Shown piece after piece: positions 53,309-64,000 of a stretch of DNA of 64,000 nt. Both the position numbers and the translations under genes were made by a program. This DNA is from Mesorhizobium huakuii (GTDB lineage Bacteria; Pseudomonadota; Alphaproteobacteria; Rhizobiales; Rhizobiaceae). The stretch spans positions 2,972,001-3,036,000 of the forward strand of contig NZ_CP050296.1 of NCBI RefSeq assembly GCF_014189455.1, in the 5' to 3' direction. The notes beneath the pieces are model-generated. The model saw only the letters and a list, made by a program, of their open reading frames with translations, did not search any database and was not told where the DNA came from. Numbering within the stretch: position 1 is the stretch's first letter; each line of letters opens with the position of its first letter.

Positions 53309-54085
53309 ATGTCAAGGCCGATGCAAAGCGAGAGACGCATGAAGCCGACCAAAGCCACGCCACCGAAATCGCCCGCGTCCCCAGGTGGGGCACCTGCGCT
53401 GTCGACGGCGGATCTGCTGCGCAGCGAACAGGCCTACGAGCAGCTGAAGAGCGATATCGTCGCGTGCGTCCTGTCACCCGGCGAAGCCTTGACCGAAAAG
53501 CAGATCGAGGCGCGCTACGGCATCAAGAAGGCGACGATCCGTTCAGCACTTGCCCGCCTCATGCAGGAAGGTCTGGTCAGGAGCGAGCCGCGCCGTGGCT
53601 ATGTCATCACGACGCTGACCTTGCGCGATGTCAACGAGATCTTCGATGTGCGCAGCCTGATCGAGCCGGAAGTGTTCCGGGTTGCCACGTCAGGTATCAC
53701 CGAGCGCGGACTGGATGAGATCAGGCTGGCGGCCAGAAAGGTGCTGAAGCCCGAGACGCTGCGCAGCCCTGTCGCGTTCCTGGCGGCCGACCGTGCCTTT
53801 CGCCTGGCGATTGCCGAGCTTTCCGGCAATTTGCGGCTTGCACAGCTTCTCAGCCAGATCCTCGACCAGTCGGAGCGGGCGCTCCATCTCGGCTTCAAGT
53901 CGCGCGATTTCATGCCGCTGATCATCGAACAGCAGAAGCAGTTGCTGCAGGCCTGCGAAAGGAGCGACGTCCCAGGCATCGTGAAACTTGCCCGCTCGCA
54001 GTGCCTTGCCCTCAAGCACCAGCTGGTCGGCGCCCTGCTTGGCGGAGCCAAGCTGCGAGACGTGAACCTGCAGGACTTCGTCTGA
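53309..54085 (+). CDS. GntR-family (FadR subfamily) transcriptional regulator
   Basis: 258 residues from ATG 53309; ATG 53339 (with GCGAGAG upstream) gives 248 and is plausible. Winged helix-turn-helix: AYEQLKSDIVACVLSPGEAL, TEKQIEARYGIKKATIRSAL, ARLMQEGLVRSEPRRGYVI. The C-terminal FCD effector domain starts with VNEIFDVRSLIEPEVF and contains conserved D/H positions for a metal. Likely represses the divergent cupin gene and itself. Confidence 0.9.
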   Translation: MSRPMQSERRMKPTKATPPKSPASPGGAPALSTADLLRSEQAYEQLKSDIVACVLSPGEALTEKQIEARYGIKKATIRSALARLMQEGLVRSEPRRGYVITTLTLRDVNEIFDVRSLIEPEVFRVATSGITERGLDEIRLAARKVLKPETLRSPVAFLAADRAFRLAIAELSGNLRLAQLLSQILDQSERALHLGFKSRDFMPLIIEQQKQLLQACERSDVPGIVKLARSQCLALKHQLVGALLGGAKLRDVNLQDFV

Positions 54086-54110
54086 AGTGCCGGCCCCGGT
54101 TGCCCCGCCC

Positions 54111-54398
54111 TCAGGTCCCTTCAACCAGCACGATCTCGCCGTCGGCGACCTTCTGGCGAATGGCGACCGCACGCTGATATTCCCGCGAGTGGTAGCAGTC
54201 ATGCGCAGCAGTGAGCGACGGGAACTCGATGATGACGTTGCGGGCCCGGCCTTGCCCTTCGGCAAACTCGTGCTCGCCGCCGCGTGCCAGGAATTTCACA
54301 TCGAAACGATCGAAGGCGAGCTTGGCGGCGGCGACATACTCCTTGTAGCCTTCGGCATCGCGCACATCGACGCGGGCGATCCAGTATCCCTTGGGCAT
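54111..54398 (-). CDS. DUF1330 family small protein
   Basis: 95 residues, almost entirely a DUF1330 ferredoxin-like domain: MPKGYWIARVDVRD, FLARGGEHEFAEGQGRARNV and VIIEFPSLTAAHDCYHSREY. Function unknown; members are often encoded as single cytosolic domains. 16 bases downstream of pyrF in the same direction. Confidence 0.9.
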   Translation of the reverse strand: MPKGYWIARVDVRDAEGYKEYVAAAKLAFDRFDVKFLARGGEHEFAEGQGRARNVIIEFPSLTAAHDCYHSREYQRAVAIRQKVADGEIVLVEGT

Positions 54399-54414
54399 TG
54401 TTCTTCTCCCTATT

Positions 54415-55128
54415 TTATGCAGAGCGCATTTCGTCGAGGATCGCTTGCGCTGCCGCGCGGCGGTCGCTGGCCGCGACGATCGGCCGGGCCACCACAAGAT
54501 GGCTGGCGCCGTTGCGGATCGCCTGCGCCGGCGTCACCACACGCTTCTGGTCGCCATGGTCGCTGCCCGCCGGCCGGATGCCGGGCGTCACCACTGCCAT
54601 GTCGGGGCCGACGATGCGGCGCACCGCTTCGGCCTCCGCGGCCGAGCAGACGATGCCGCCCATGCCGGCATGCAGCGCCTGTTCCGAGCGCCGCAGCACC
54701 AGCGTGTGCGGGTCATATTCATAGCCGACATCGATCATGTCCTGCTCGTCCATAGAGGTCAGCACGCTGACAGCGAGCAGGCAAAGCTCGCTGCCCCGCG
54801 CCGCTTCCACCGCCGCGCGCATCGCCTTGGGGTAGGCGTGGATGGTCAGCATGGTCATGCCCATCTTGACGATGTTCTCGACGCCCTTGGCCACCGTGTG
54901 GTCGATGTCGAGCAGCTTCATGTCGAGGAAGATTTTTGTCCCGCCGCTGGCCAGTTCCCTGGCGAAGTCGAGCCCGCCGGCAAAGGCCAGCTGATAGCCG
55001 ATCTTGTAGAAGGAGACGACGCCGTCAAGTTCGCGCACCGCCTGCTCGGCTTCCCGCACGGTCGGCAGGTCGAGGCCGACGATCAATCTCTCCTGTATAG
55101 ATTTGGCCTGCATGGATTGGGTCTGCAT
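54415..55128 (-). CDS. pyrF: Orotidine 5'-phosphate decarboxylase
   Basis: 237 residues from ATG 55128 (ATG 55113 is a second option, 232 residues). Catalyses OMP to UMP. Catalytic KxxD-type charge network [13 protein letters not shown], substrate-phosphate sites GLDLPT and TPGIRPAG. The longer upstream frame has no family similarity. 11 bases after an FMN reductase gene. Confidence 0.96.
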   Translation of the reverse strand: MQTQSMQAKSIQERLIVGLDLPTVREAEQAVRELDGVVSFYKIGYQLAFAGGLDFARELASGGTKIFLDMKLLDIDHTVAKGVENIVKMGMTMLTIHAYPKAMRAAVEAARGSELCLLAVSVLTSMDEQDMIDVGYEYDPHTLVLRRSEQALHAGMGGIVCSAAEAEAVRRIVGPDMAVVTPGIRPAGSDHGDQKRVVTPAQAIRNGASHLVVARPIVAASDRRAAAQAILDEMRSA

Positions 55129-55139
55129 CGTTGCGGCGA

Positions 55140-55736
55140 TCACGCCTCGATCCGGGTCGACAGCATGCGCGAGGTTTCGATCAGCGTGCGGCATAGGTGC
55201 TCCATCGATTTGTACAGTCTTTCGTCACGGAAATTGCCGCCTGCGTCGAAGGCGTCGCCGCCGTCCGGCACCGAGCATTCCGGCGTCACCACCTCCATCT
55301 GGCAGCGTATCAGCACGGCGCGCAGATGGTTGATGCAGCGTATGCCGGCGAAGTGGCCGTTGGAGGATGAGCATAGGCCGACGACCTTGCCGGCAAGCGG
55401 CCTGACCGTCCGGCCGCCATCCCGGCGCACCCGACTCACCCAGTCGATCGTGTTCTTGAGCAGCGGCGGGATCGAGCCGTTATATTCGGGCGTGGCGATC
55501 AGCAGGCCGTCATGGACTGAAATCAGACGGCCGAGTTTGACGGCGTTTTCGGGAACGCCTTTTTCCTTCTCGAGATCCTCGTCGAGGATCGGCAAGGGAT
55601 AGTCGGCGAGCGAAATGCGGGTCACCTCGGCGCCTTGCACCGCAAGTTCCTTCTGCGCCACGTCGGCGGTCCTGCCGCTATAGGCGCCGCTGCGCACCGA
55701 ACCGGCGAAGACGAGGATTTTCGGGATCACTGCCAT
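55140..55736 (-). CDS. NAD(P)H-dependent FMN reductase
   Basis: 198 residues with flavodoxin-like fold: [16 protein letters not shown] at the FMN phosphate loop, [18 protein letters not shown], and [13 protein letters not shown]. Probably reduces FMN or quinones with NADPH. ATG 55736 fits the family start. Likely first gene of a small operon with pyrF and the DUF1330 gene. Confidence 0.9.
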   Translation of the reverse strand: MAVIPKILVFAGSVRSGAYSGRTADVAQKELAVQGAEVTRISLADYPLPILDEDLEKEKGVPENAVKLGRLISVHDGLLIATPEYNGSIPPLLKNTIDWVSRVRRDGGRTVRPLAGKVVGLCSSSNGHFAGIRCINHLRAVLIRCQMEVVTPECSVPDGGDAFDAGGNFRDERLYKSMEHLCRTLIETSRMLSTRIEA

Positions 55737-55832
55737 TGGCCACCCTTGTTCCCGGACAGGTACAGCCAAGGTTCGATCAAATCAACGCGCCGTAGCCGAA
55801 AATCGAAACCGATTTGGCGCAAACGCGTGAAG

Positions 55833-55974
55833 GGTGTGCTGAGATTCAGGTCAGGCCGAGTCGAAAATGGTGGCTTCCGAGAACCGGAGCGGAGCGTACT
55901 TTTCGTACGTGAGGACCGGAAGCGCAGGGAGCCGCCATTTGCAGACCGGCCTCACCTGAATATCGGCACACCCT
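55833..55974. repeat. Long imperfect palindrome
   Basis: Left arm GGTGTGCTGAGATTCAGGTC and right arm complement (CACCTGAATATCGGCACACC) pair with few mismatches; inside, AAAATGGTGGCTTCCGAGAA pairs loosely with GGAGCCGCCATTT, and CGTAC-TTTTC-GTACG forms the tip. About 140 bases forms one hairpin. Lies between the FMN reductase start and the pmtA stop. No CDS in it. Confidence 0.75.
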
Positions 55975-56575
55975 AATGCGCTTCGCGGCGATAAATCCAA
56001 AGCTGCGTCGGCGGGATGTTGCGGAAGATGAAATCGAAATGCTTAACCGTGTAGTCGCCGCGGCCGGCCGGGATCGGTGACATCGGGCCATAGGTCAACT
56101 GCACGATCGGCCGACCCGCCGGGATGCGGTCGAGCAGGCTCTCAATATAGGCGATGCGTTGGGCCACCGGGAAATTGAGCAGCGGCACGCCGGAGACGAC
56201 GGAATCGAAGATCATCCCGCTCCTCTCGCCAAGCGTGGCGTTGAGGTTGAAGGCATCGCCCTCGATGACGTTGACGCCGGGATAGAGCTGGCGCAGATGG
56301 CGCACGAAATCCGTGTTGTATTCGACCGCATAGAGGTTTTCGGGCCGCACGCCCTGGGCGAGGATGGCGCGGGTGATGACGCCGGTGCCAGGACCAACCT
56401 CGAGCACCGGCAGGCCGGACTTGGGATTGACGATCGAGGCCATCTTGCGCGCGGTGATCGAACTCGTCGGAACGATCGAACCCACCGTCTTCGGCTTGTC
56501 GATCCAGCCCTTGAAGAATTTGAGTTCGTCGTCGAACTTCTCGGCAAGCGCCTTCCGCAGTCCGGGACGTGTCAT
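55973..56575 (-). CDS. pmtA: Phosphatidylethanolamine N-methyltransferase PmtA (rhizobial type)
   Basis: A 200-residue soluble SAM methyltransferase converting phosphatidylethanolamine to phosphatidylcholine in rhizobia. SAM motif PVLEVGPGTGVITRAIL, acidic loop AVEYN and VIEGDAFNL; the N-terminal amphipathic helix (ALAEKFDDELKFFKGWI) is the membrane-contacting element. Start ATG 56575; the upstream in-frame extension to 56632 is less likely. Adjacent to dnaJ as in other rhizobia. Confidence 0.9.
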   Translation of the reverse strand: MTRPGLRKALAEKFDDELKFFKGWIDKPKTVGSIVPTSSITARKMASIVNPKSGLPVLEVGPGTGVITRAILAQGVRPENLYAVEYNTDFVRHLRQLYPGVNVIEGDAFNLNATLGERSGMIFDSVVSGVPLLNFPVAQRIAYIESLLDRIPAGRPIVQLTYGPMSPIPAGRGDYTVKHFDFIFRNIPPTQLWIYRREAH

Positions 56576-56724
56576 GCAAGCTCTCCTCAACGCTCCCCGC
56601 AAGTTACTTAACACCTGCGTGACGCAAGGCAAGGCGCAGCGAGACGCATGTCGTGGATAAGATAGATTTCGTCGCGTCTCAAAATGCGGCGCGTTTCATC
56701 GATTCCCGCGCCGTTCTTGCACGA

Positions 56725-57855
56725 TCAACGCTCGCCGAAGGATTCGAAGAAATCCTTCATGCGGGCGAAAAATCCGCTCGATTGGGGCGAATTGTCCTGC
56801 GAGGAGAGCTGTTCGAACTCCTCCAGCAACTCGCGCTGGCGGCGCGACAGGTTCTGCGGCGTCTCGACAGCGGTCTGGATGTAGAGGTCGCCGACATTGG
56901 GCTGGCGCAGCACCGGCATGCCCTTGCCCTTGAGCCGGAACTGGCGTCCGTTCTGCGTGCCTTCGGGCACTTTTACCTTGGTCTGGCTGCCATCCAGCGT
57001 CGTCACCTCGAAGGAGCCGCCAAGGGCCGCCGTCGTCATCGAGATCGGCACCTTGCAATAGAGATCGGCACCATCGCGTTGGAAGAATTCGTGCGGCTTC
57101 ACCGCCAGGAAAATATAGAGGTCGCCCGAAGGCCCGCCGCGCAGGCCGGCCTCGCCCTCATTGGCAAGCCGGATGCGGGTGCCGTCCTCGATGCCGGCCG
57201 GAATGTTGACCGACAGCGAGCGCTCCTCGGTGACGCGGCCCTGGCCGGCGCATTTCGGGCACGGATCCTTGATGGTCTGGCCGCGGCCCTGGCACTGCGG
57301 GCAGGTGCGCTCGATCGAGAAGAAGCCTTGCGTGGCGCGTACCTTGCCGTGGCCGTGGCACATCGAGCAGGTCACCGGCTGGGTGCCGGGCTTGGCGCCG
57401 CTGCCTGAGCATTCCGTGCACGAGATCGAGGCCGGAACGCGGATTTGCGCGGTCTTGCCGGCAAACGCCTCTTCCAGCGAGATTTCCATATTGTAGCGCA
57501 GATCGGCGCCGCGTTCGCGGCCACCTGAGGAGCGACGCTGGCGGCCGCCCATCATGTCGCCGAAAATATCCTCGAAGATATCGGCAAAGCCGCCGGCGCC
57601 AAAGCCTTGCGCGCCGCCATTCATGCCGCCATGTTCGAAGGCGGCGTGGCCGAAGCGGTCATAGGCCGCGCGCTTCTGCGGGTCCTTCAGCGTCTCGTAG
57701 GCTTCGTTGATTTCCTTGAACTTGTGCTCGCAGGAATGATCGCCGGGATTGCGGTCAGGATGGAACTGCATGGCGAGCTTGCGGAAAGCGCTCTTGAGCT
57801 CCTTCTCGTCGGCGCCCTTTTGCACGCCCAGCGTTTCGTAGAAATCAGCTTTCAT
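56725..57855 (-). CDS. dnaJ: Chaperone DnaJ
   Basis: 376 residues, full class I Hsp40: J domain with HPD ([11 protein letters not shown]) in residues 5-70, Gly/Phe linker ([17 protein letters not shown]), zinc domain with four CxxCxGxG repeats ([32 protein letters not shown]), and C-terminal substrate domains. Co-chaperone of the adjacent DnaK. Same strand, 222 bases downstream of dnaK, but the terminator at 58024 separates them, so partial read-through or its own promoter is needed. Confidence 0.98.
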   Translation of the reverse strand: MKADFYETLGVQKGADEKELKSAFRKLAMQFHPDRNPGDHSCEHKFKEINEAYETLKDPQKRAAYDRFGHAAFEHGGMNGGAQGFGAGGFADIFEDIFGDMMGGRQRRSSGGRERGADLRYNMEISLEEAFAGKTAQIRVPASISCTECSGSGAKPGTQPVTCSMCHGHGKVRATQGFFSIERTCPQCQGRGQTIKDPCPKCAGQGRVTEERSLSVNIPAGIEDGTRIRLANEGEAGLRGGPSGDLYIFLAVKPHEFFQRDGADLYCKVPISMTTAALGGSFEVTTLDGSQTKVKVPEGTQNGRQFRLKGKGMPVLRQPNVGDLYIQTAVETPQNLSRRQRELLEEFEQLSSQDNSPQSSGFFARMKDFFESFGER

Positions 57856-58023
57856 TTTTTCCCGCTGTCCGGATGCTCAACGTCTTGATGCATTGTCGCG
57901 TCGTTTGCCGGCACGTCGCCTCGATTTAGGATCGGTGCCGCCCGGATGCCAGTGCTGGTAAGCGCCGGTCCGGGTTTTTCTGTCATTTTTTCGGAAAGGC
58001 CCGCATTTTTTCAGCAAGGGTTG

Positions 58024-58052
58024 CAAAAAAGCCCGGCTTTACGCCGGGCTTT
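58024..58052 (-). terminator. Rho-independent terminator downstream of dnaK
   Basis: Stem AAAGCCCGGC / GCCGGGCTTT around a short loop, and a T6 tract on the minus-strand side (TTTTTTGC). 26 bases after the dnaK stop. It may attenuate transcription into dnaJ. Confidence 0.88.
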
Positions 58053-58077
58053 CCGCTTTATTTTGCCGTCAGGCGGC

Positions 58078-59994
<1,917 letters not shown>

Positions 59995-60111
59995 TTTTCT
60001 AGTCTCTCCGCTAAGCAGGCTTTCAGGACCCATGAAGGCGTTCCGACGAAAGCCCCTGTTCATAAGAAATCCCGTTCGGCAACCGGGGTTCCGGCGCCGC
60101 ACGGCTTGGCG

Positions 60112-60143
60112 CGTATATAAGAACAGGCGGCATCGGGCGCAAG
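60112..60143 (-). promoter_or_regulatory. RpoH-type (heat-shock) promoter of dnaK
   Basis: On the minus strand: CTTG at 60143-60140, an 18-base spacer, and CTTATATACG at 60121-60112. This fits the alphaproteobacterial heat-shock consensus CTTG-N17/18-CYTATNTNNG exactly. A start point near 60105 would give a leader of about 110 bases before dnaK. Confidence 0.75.
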
Positions 60144-60481
60144 CATTCTGCGCAAGGCTTCCATGAACCTTTCCACCGCCGCCCGCGACTGAGGTCCAGG
60201 TGCCGCATGGTGCGGCCCGGAAAGGAAGCCCCCATGACCAGCAACCCAGAGGCTCTGCGGTCTCCGGGAACAACAGGAGCTCGGCGCGACCACCGCCTTC
60301 GGGACGGGGTCGATGCGCTGGGCTTCCCGCTGATTCCGTTGACCCTGCGTAAGAGCAGGCGTATCGTGACAATGAGGAAAGCAGACAATTCGATCAGGGA
60401 AGAACGAGCCGGACCGCCGCGCCTTGCCCTGGTTCGCGCGGCTCAGCCGGAGGTTCCGCCCATAGACTTCGGGGGAGTTCT
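60144..60481 (+). other. Intergenic region between dnaK and the secreted beta-propeller gene
   Basis: No supported gene. A 110-residue plus-strand frame at 60207-60539 overlaps the secreted-protein gene and lacks coding character. The last 12 bases provide the GGGGGAG ribosome binding site at 60471-60477. Promoter for the secreted pair not identified. Confidence 0.5.
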
Positions 60482-62443
60482 ATGTCTTGCGATCACGGCC
60501 CGTTCGTGCCTTCTTTCACCAGCCGTTTGCACCGTCTGATCAAGGCAACCGGCGGACTTCTCGTGTTTGCCCTGACCGCCAGCCTTTGGCTTGGCGGCGC
60601 CGCCAGGGCGCAGGACACCCAGATCATCTATCCCGGCTCGATGGCGGTCACCGGATTTTCCGGCACCATCATCCCCAATTTCGACGAAGGCCTGCCGCCC
60701 GGGGTCGATCCGGTCGATGAAACCTTTATCGACACCACGCGCGCCACCTTGCGCGTTTTCGACGTTTCGCATCTCGGTGGCCCGGCTGCGGGCCAGCTCG
60801 TCTTCACGCCGCCGCCTTTCGAGGTCACGGCCGGCCAGATCGGCCAGGTTTTCGGCGTCGCCTATGATGACGGCGTGCGCGATGGTGTCCCATCGGGCAT
60901 TCCCAACCTTTACGCCGCCGCCACCTCGGTGCACGGCATCCGCATCGTCACGCCGGACGCAGACAGTGACGGCAGGCCGGAGCGTCAACGCCGCGGTACG
61001 GCAGGCGCCACCTTCATGGAAGGCCAGTTCGGCAGCGAAAATGGCGGCGGGCCGGGCACCATCTGGAAGATCGACGGCATCACCGGCCAGGTCGCCAAAT
61101 TCGCCGACATCGACACCAACAGCGGTCCCGGCATCGGCAATCTCACCTTCGATCCGAACCACCGCCAGTTCTTTGCCTCCGACCTCGACACCGGCCTGAT
61201 CCATCGCATCGACGCCAACGGCAGGCTGATCGACACGTTCGACCATGGTGTCGCCGGGCGTCCGGCGCATGGCCTGGCTCCCGTCGCCGACGATGGCGCG
61301 GTGATGGACATACAGGGTGCCGCCTTCGACACGGAAGATCCCGAGACCTGGGGCTACACCCAGGACGATCGCCGCGTCTGGGCGGTCTCCTACCATGGCG
61401 GCCGGCTCTATTATTCTGTCGGCGAAAAGTCGGAAATCTGGTCGGTGGGCATTGCCCGCGACGGCAGCTTTGCCGGCGACCCGCGCTGGGAATTGACGGT
61501 CAAGGCCGACAAGGACTACGCCGTCACCGACATTGCCTTCGACAATCAGGGCTTCATGTACCTGGCCCAGCGCGGCCCGGTCGAAAACCGCTATGATTAC
61601 AGCCGCTTCGCCGATTCCGGCAAGGGCGAGATCATCCGCTATTTCAGAGAAAACCCGGACGATCCGGCAACGGAATCGGTCTGGGTGGAAGCGCCGCAGG
61701 AATATGCGGTCGGTTTCCCGCAAGGCAACCGGCAGTCGGCCGGCGGCCTCGACCTGCAATATGGCTATGATGCCGACGGCAATCTCGACACTTCGGTGTG
61801 CACGCAGACGCTGGTCAACACCGGCGACAAATTGCGCGACAATCCAACGCTTGCCGAGCAGCTCGCCGCTGGCGGGCCGCTCGCCGTGCATGGCGTGCAG
61901 ATCACGCCCAAGGACCTGGTCAAACCGGCCAACGTGCCGCCTTTCGGCTCCTGGTTCGTCGATTTCGACGGCTATTTCGAGGATCCCGAGGTGGAGGGCC
62001 ATGTCGGCGACGTCGCCGTCTGGCATCCCTGCGAGGGCCGTGCCGGCTATTATGAAGAAATCCCGGGCGGCTATCTGCCTCCCTTCTACCCGCCGGACTT
62101 CCCACCGCCCGGCAATCTGCCTCCCTGTCTCGATGTCGAGGACGTCCAGTACTACTGCACACCTTCGGGCCTCGAGGCCGATCTCTATCTCCATGACCAT
62201 GCCGGCTTCGGCGGCGATTCGATCAAGGCCCAGTCCAGGACGCCAGGCGTCGGGGTGACGTCACCCATGTCGCATGCGCCCGGCACGCCTTACACGATCG
62301 GCATCACCGGCCACTATCCGGGCGACAGAGTGGATGTTGGGCTTTGCTTCTACAGGAAGTCCGACAAGGACAAGGGTGGCTACTACCCTTGCTGCAAGAT
62401 GACCTTGCCGCTCCGCACCCCAGCCGTCAGCTGCGAACGTTGA
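60482..62443 (+). CDS. Large secreted beta-propeller-like protein with C-terminal Cys-rich module
   Basis: 653 residues from ATG 60482 (GGGGGAG four bases upstream). A long signal peptide (hydrophobic stretch GGLLVFALTASLWLGGAARA, cleavage before QD) precedes repeated short strand motifs of propeller type (GTIWKIDGITGQVAKFADID, GIGNLTFDPNHRQFFASDLD, AVTDIAFDNQGFMYLAQRG). A Pro-rich linker (YLPPFYPPDFPPPGN) leads to a 105-residue module (549-653) starting CLDVEDVQYYC and containing PCCKMTLPL. The downstream protein has a related module. Predicted extracellular or periplasmic; function unknown. Confidence 0.82.
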   Translation: MSCDHGPFVPSFTSRLHRLIKATGGLLVFALTASLWLGGAARAQDTQIIYPGSMAVTGFSGTIIPNFDEGLPPGVDPVDETFIDTTRATLRVFDVSHLGGPAAGQLVFTPPPFEVTAGQIGQVFGVAYDDGVRDGVPSGIPNLYAAATSVHGIRIVTPDADSDGRPERQRRGTAGATFMEGQFGSENGGGPGTIWKIDGITGQVAKFADIDTNSGPGIGNLTFDPNHRQFFASDLDTGLIHRIDANGRLIDTFDHGVAGRPAHGLAPVADDGAVMDIQGAAFDTEDPETWGYTQDDRRVWAVSYHGGRLYYSVGEKSEIWSVGIARDGSFAGDPRWELTVKADKDYAVTDIAFDNQGFMYLAQRGPVENRYDYSRFADSGKGEIIRYFRENPDDPATESVWVEAPQEYAVGFPQGNRQSAGGLDLQYGYDADGNLDTSVCTQTLVNTGDKLRDNPTLAEQLAAGGPLAVHGVQITPKDLVKPANVPPFGSWFVDFDGYFEDPEVEGHVGDVAVWHPCEGRAGYYEEIPGGYLPPFYPPDFPPPGNLPPCLDVEDVQYYCTPSGLEADLYLHDHAGFGGDSIKAQSRTPGVGVTSPMSHAPGTPYTIGITGHYPGDRVDVGLCFYRKSDKDKGGYYPCCKMTLPLRTPAVSCER

Positions 62444-62453
62444 GGAGGGGAAG

Positions 62454-64000
62454 ATGAACAATCTCGCACTCTCCCCGCTCGCGCAAAACAACGCAACCGT
62501 CATGGAGACGATCATGAAACCCCTGTCATACGCCAGGCGCGGCGCGCGCTGGCTGATGGCGGCCGGTATCGCGGTCGCCACCCTAACCCCGGTGCAAAGC
62601 TTCGCCTATGATGTCTACACCGCTGTTACCCAACCCAAACTCGATTTCGACAATCCACGCGTCGTCAATCCGGAACCGGGCCGGCTCGTGCCCTTCTTCA
62701 CCAAGAAAGGCGGACAACGAAGCTGCGACTATGTCGAATATTTCCTGAGCTTCGGCGTGCGCGGCGATCCGCAGACCTTTGCCAACCCGAGCCTGGCGGC
62801 CTTACTGAAAAAAGCCCAGCTCGACTTCAAGGACGTGCTTCCGCACGGCCTGCAGATCGTCAGCGTACATGTAGGTGGCGACGGCACGGATTCATCCGGC
62901 GGGCCTTTGCCCGGTGCTTCGATCAGCACGTCGACAAATCCGAACGATACCGCCACGGTGTCCGATTTCCGGCTCTCCGCCGCCGATCTCGATGGCGCCG
63001 GGGCTGCCAATGAACGCGTCATCAACTTCCAGATCACGGCCAAGATCGACCATGCGGCATTTCCCGCGCCGACGATCGTCGACAATCAGGGCCTGATCAA
63101 GGTGAGCAACGAAGCCGGCACCGGGACCATCATCCCGTCGCAGGATCCGAGCAAGCCCGACGATGGCGACTACAAGACCGGCGTGAAGACCTCGATCAAG
63201 ATCGATGTCACCAAGTGCGAACCACCGCCACCGCCTCCCGGCAAGGAATGCTTCAAGGTGGAACGCGGCACGGTCGATTGCGTGCCCGGCGGCGGCGGCG
63301 CCTTCATCTACCACATGCCTGTCGGCCCGGAGATGGGCGGCAAGTGGGTGCAGGTGTCGACCACCACGCCCGGCATCACCATCATCCCCGATACCCAGCT
63401 GGTGCCTGCGGGCGGCGGTGTGCTCAACTGGAAGATCGTCGGTGCGTCACCCGGCGACGTCATCCACCTCATCGTCACCGGCATCGAGACCTATGCCGGG
63501 CCGAAGGAAGGCTGGGGCCTGTGCTGCACGCAGACCATCGACATCGTCATCCCGCGTGACCAGCGCTGCCCGCCCAAGGACAAGGAGCCGGACCTCAAGG
63601 TCGAGAAACGCGCCGATGTCCCGCGCTGCACCATGGCCGGCGGCTGCGACTTCACCATCCGCGTCACCAATGTCGGCACCGCGCCCTACAACGGCAAGAT
63701 CGTGCTCGACGAGGTGACGCTGCCGGCCGGCTCGACGCTGAGTTCGGGGCCCAATCCGCCCTGGGTCTGCGTACCCGGCACCACCCCGATGACGTGCACC
63801 TATCCGGTGACAACGCTCAATCCGGGCGCCTTTGTCGACCTCACGCTCGGCTTCAAGCCGGCAGGGGGCTGGCAAGGCAAGGTGTTGCGCAACTGCGCCA
63901 CCTACAATTATCCGGCCAGCGGCAAGCCGCTGTTCGGCAGCCAGGCCAACGACCGTGGCTGCGCCTCGATCCCGATCTGCCGCCGTGGCGATCGTGACCG
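62454..64000 (+). CDS. Large secreted surface protein with DUF11-like domain, 5' part
   Basis: Open from ATG 62454 (GGAGGGG upstream, 11 bases after the propeller gene stop) to the window end, 515 codons. Signal-type hydrophobic stretch around WLMAAGIAVATLTPVQSFA. Then an uncharacterised domain, a Pro linker (CEPPPPPPGKE), the Cys module at residues 266-372 (CFKVERGTVDC ... LCCTQTIDIVIP) and a DUF11/CARDB-type Ig-like domain (EKRADVPRCTMAGGCDFTI, VTNVGTAPYNG, ATYNY). Such proteins are often very long; the rest is outside the window. Function unknown. Confidence 0.85.
   Translation, partial: MNNLALSPLAQNNATVMETIMKPLSYARRGARWLMAAGIAVATLTPVQSFAYDVYTAVTQPKLDFDNPRVVNPEPGRLVPFFTKKGGQRSCDYVEYFLSFGVRGDPQTFANPSLAALLKKAQLDFKDVLPHGLQIVSVHVGGDGTDSSGGPLPGASISTSTNPNDTATVSDFRLSAADLDGAGAANERVINFQITAKIDHAAFPAPTIVDNQGLIKVSNEAGTGTIIPSQDPSKPDDGDYKTGVKTSIKIDVTKCEPPPPPPGKECFKVERGTVDCVPGGGGAFIYHMPVGPEMGGKWVQVSTTTPGITIIPDTQLVPAGGGVLNWKIVGASPGDVIHLIVTGIETYAGPKEGWGLCCTQTIDIVIPRDQRCPPKDKEPDLKVEKRADVPRCTMAGGCDFTIRVTNVGTAPYNGKIVLDEVTLPAGSTLSSGPNPPWVCVPGTTPMTCTYPVTTLNPGAFVDLTLGFKPAGGWQGKVLRNCATYNYPASGKPLFGSQANDRGCASIPICRRGDRD

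Noticed and set aside
60200..60235. Sequence with GGCCCGGAAAGGAAGC recalling the 4.5S (SRP) RNA core
   Set aside because: The conserved SRP symmetric and asymmetric loops and flanking complementary arms are not present; the match is short and G+C-driven.
60207..60539. 110-residue plus-strand ORF before the secreted beta-propeller gene
   Set aside because: Overlaps the start of the well-supported secreted protein, has no ribosome binding site of note and no domain.

Overview
The window is about 63-65% G+C by eye, densely coded, and reads as a chromosome segment of a Rhizobiales alphaproteobacterium, most likely Mesorhizobium or a close relative. The basis is an FzlA-like/queG pair, a rhizobial-type pmtA beside dnaJ, an alphaproteobacterial heat-shock promoter in front of dnaK, GGCGG-rich codon use throughout, and many copies of rhizobial-type palindromic intergenic repeats. 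Species is an inference. The only RNA gene recognised is one tRNA-Leu(CAG). The one clear mobile element is an IS630-family insertion sequence. No CRISPR array, prophage or replication origin was seen.

Layout. 1-12.9 kb is housekeeping: hemW (3' part), a small tyrosine phosphatase, rsmI, yraN, uppP, an FzlA-like GST-fold protein overlapping queG, an SDR protein, mepA, glucokinase, an MsbA-like ABC exporter, dapB and gpmA. 13.0-19.5 kb starts with tRNA-Leu and continues as a redox locus: cytochrome b561, a frameshifted PepSY protein, a two-component system, and convergently an FMN-binding secreted protein, ApbE flavin transferase and an NqrB/RnfD-like membrane protein fused to a ferredoxin-reductase module (also frameshifted). 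Together these look like a flavin-based transmembrane electron-transfer system. 19.8-23.6 kb has a cyclic-nucleotide-binding/thioredoxin-reductase-like fusion with a UBP zinc-finger partner, plus small membrane proteins. 23.6-33 kb holds two TPR regulators with different DNA-binding heads, a cysteine-synthase-like/PLP-decarboxylase pair, two paralogous small secreted Cys-rich proteins, a DUF1127 protein, a three-part iron-sulfur protein with two CDGSH domains, and a cupredoxin. 33-38.7 kb has a HyuA-like protein, malate synthase G and the IS630 element.

39-46.5 kb contains an HdeD-like protein, a TetR regulator, comM, gshB, and a GtrA/GtrB/GT-C membrane glycosylation set. 46.7-52.7 kb has a GGDEF-EAL protein, a four-gene translationally coupled D-galactose (De Ley-Doudoroff type) operon, and an orphan ATP-grasp protein. 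52.7-56.6 kb has a cupin and GntR regulator divergent over a palindrome, DUF1330, pyrF, an FMN reductase and pmtA. 56.7-60.1 kb is dnaJ-dnaK with an RpoH-type promoter. 60.5-64 kb is a two-gene secreted system of unknown function (beta-propeller-like protein plus a large DUF11-like surface protein running off the window) in which the two proteins share a previously unnamed Cys-rich module.

Three genes (PepSY, the FNR fusion, the YkvA protein) are interrupted by single-base phase changes in G/C runs. Either the assembly carries indel errors or these genes are decaying; raw reads would settle it.
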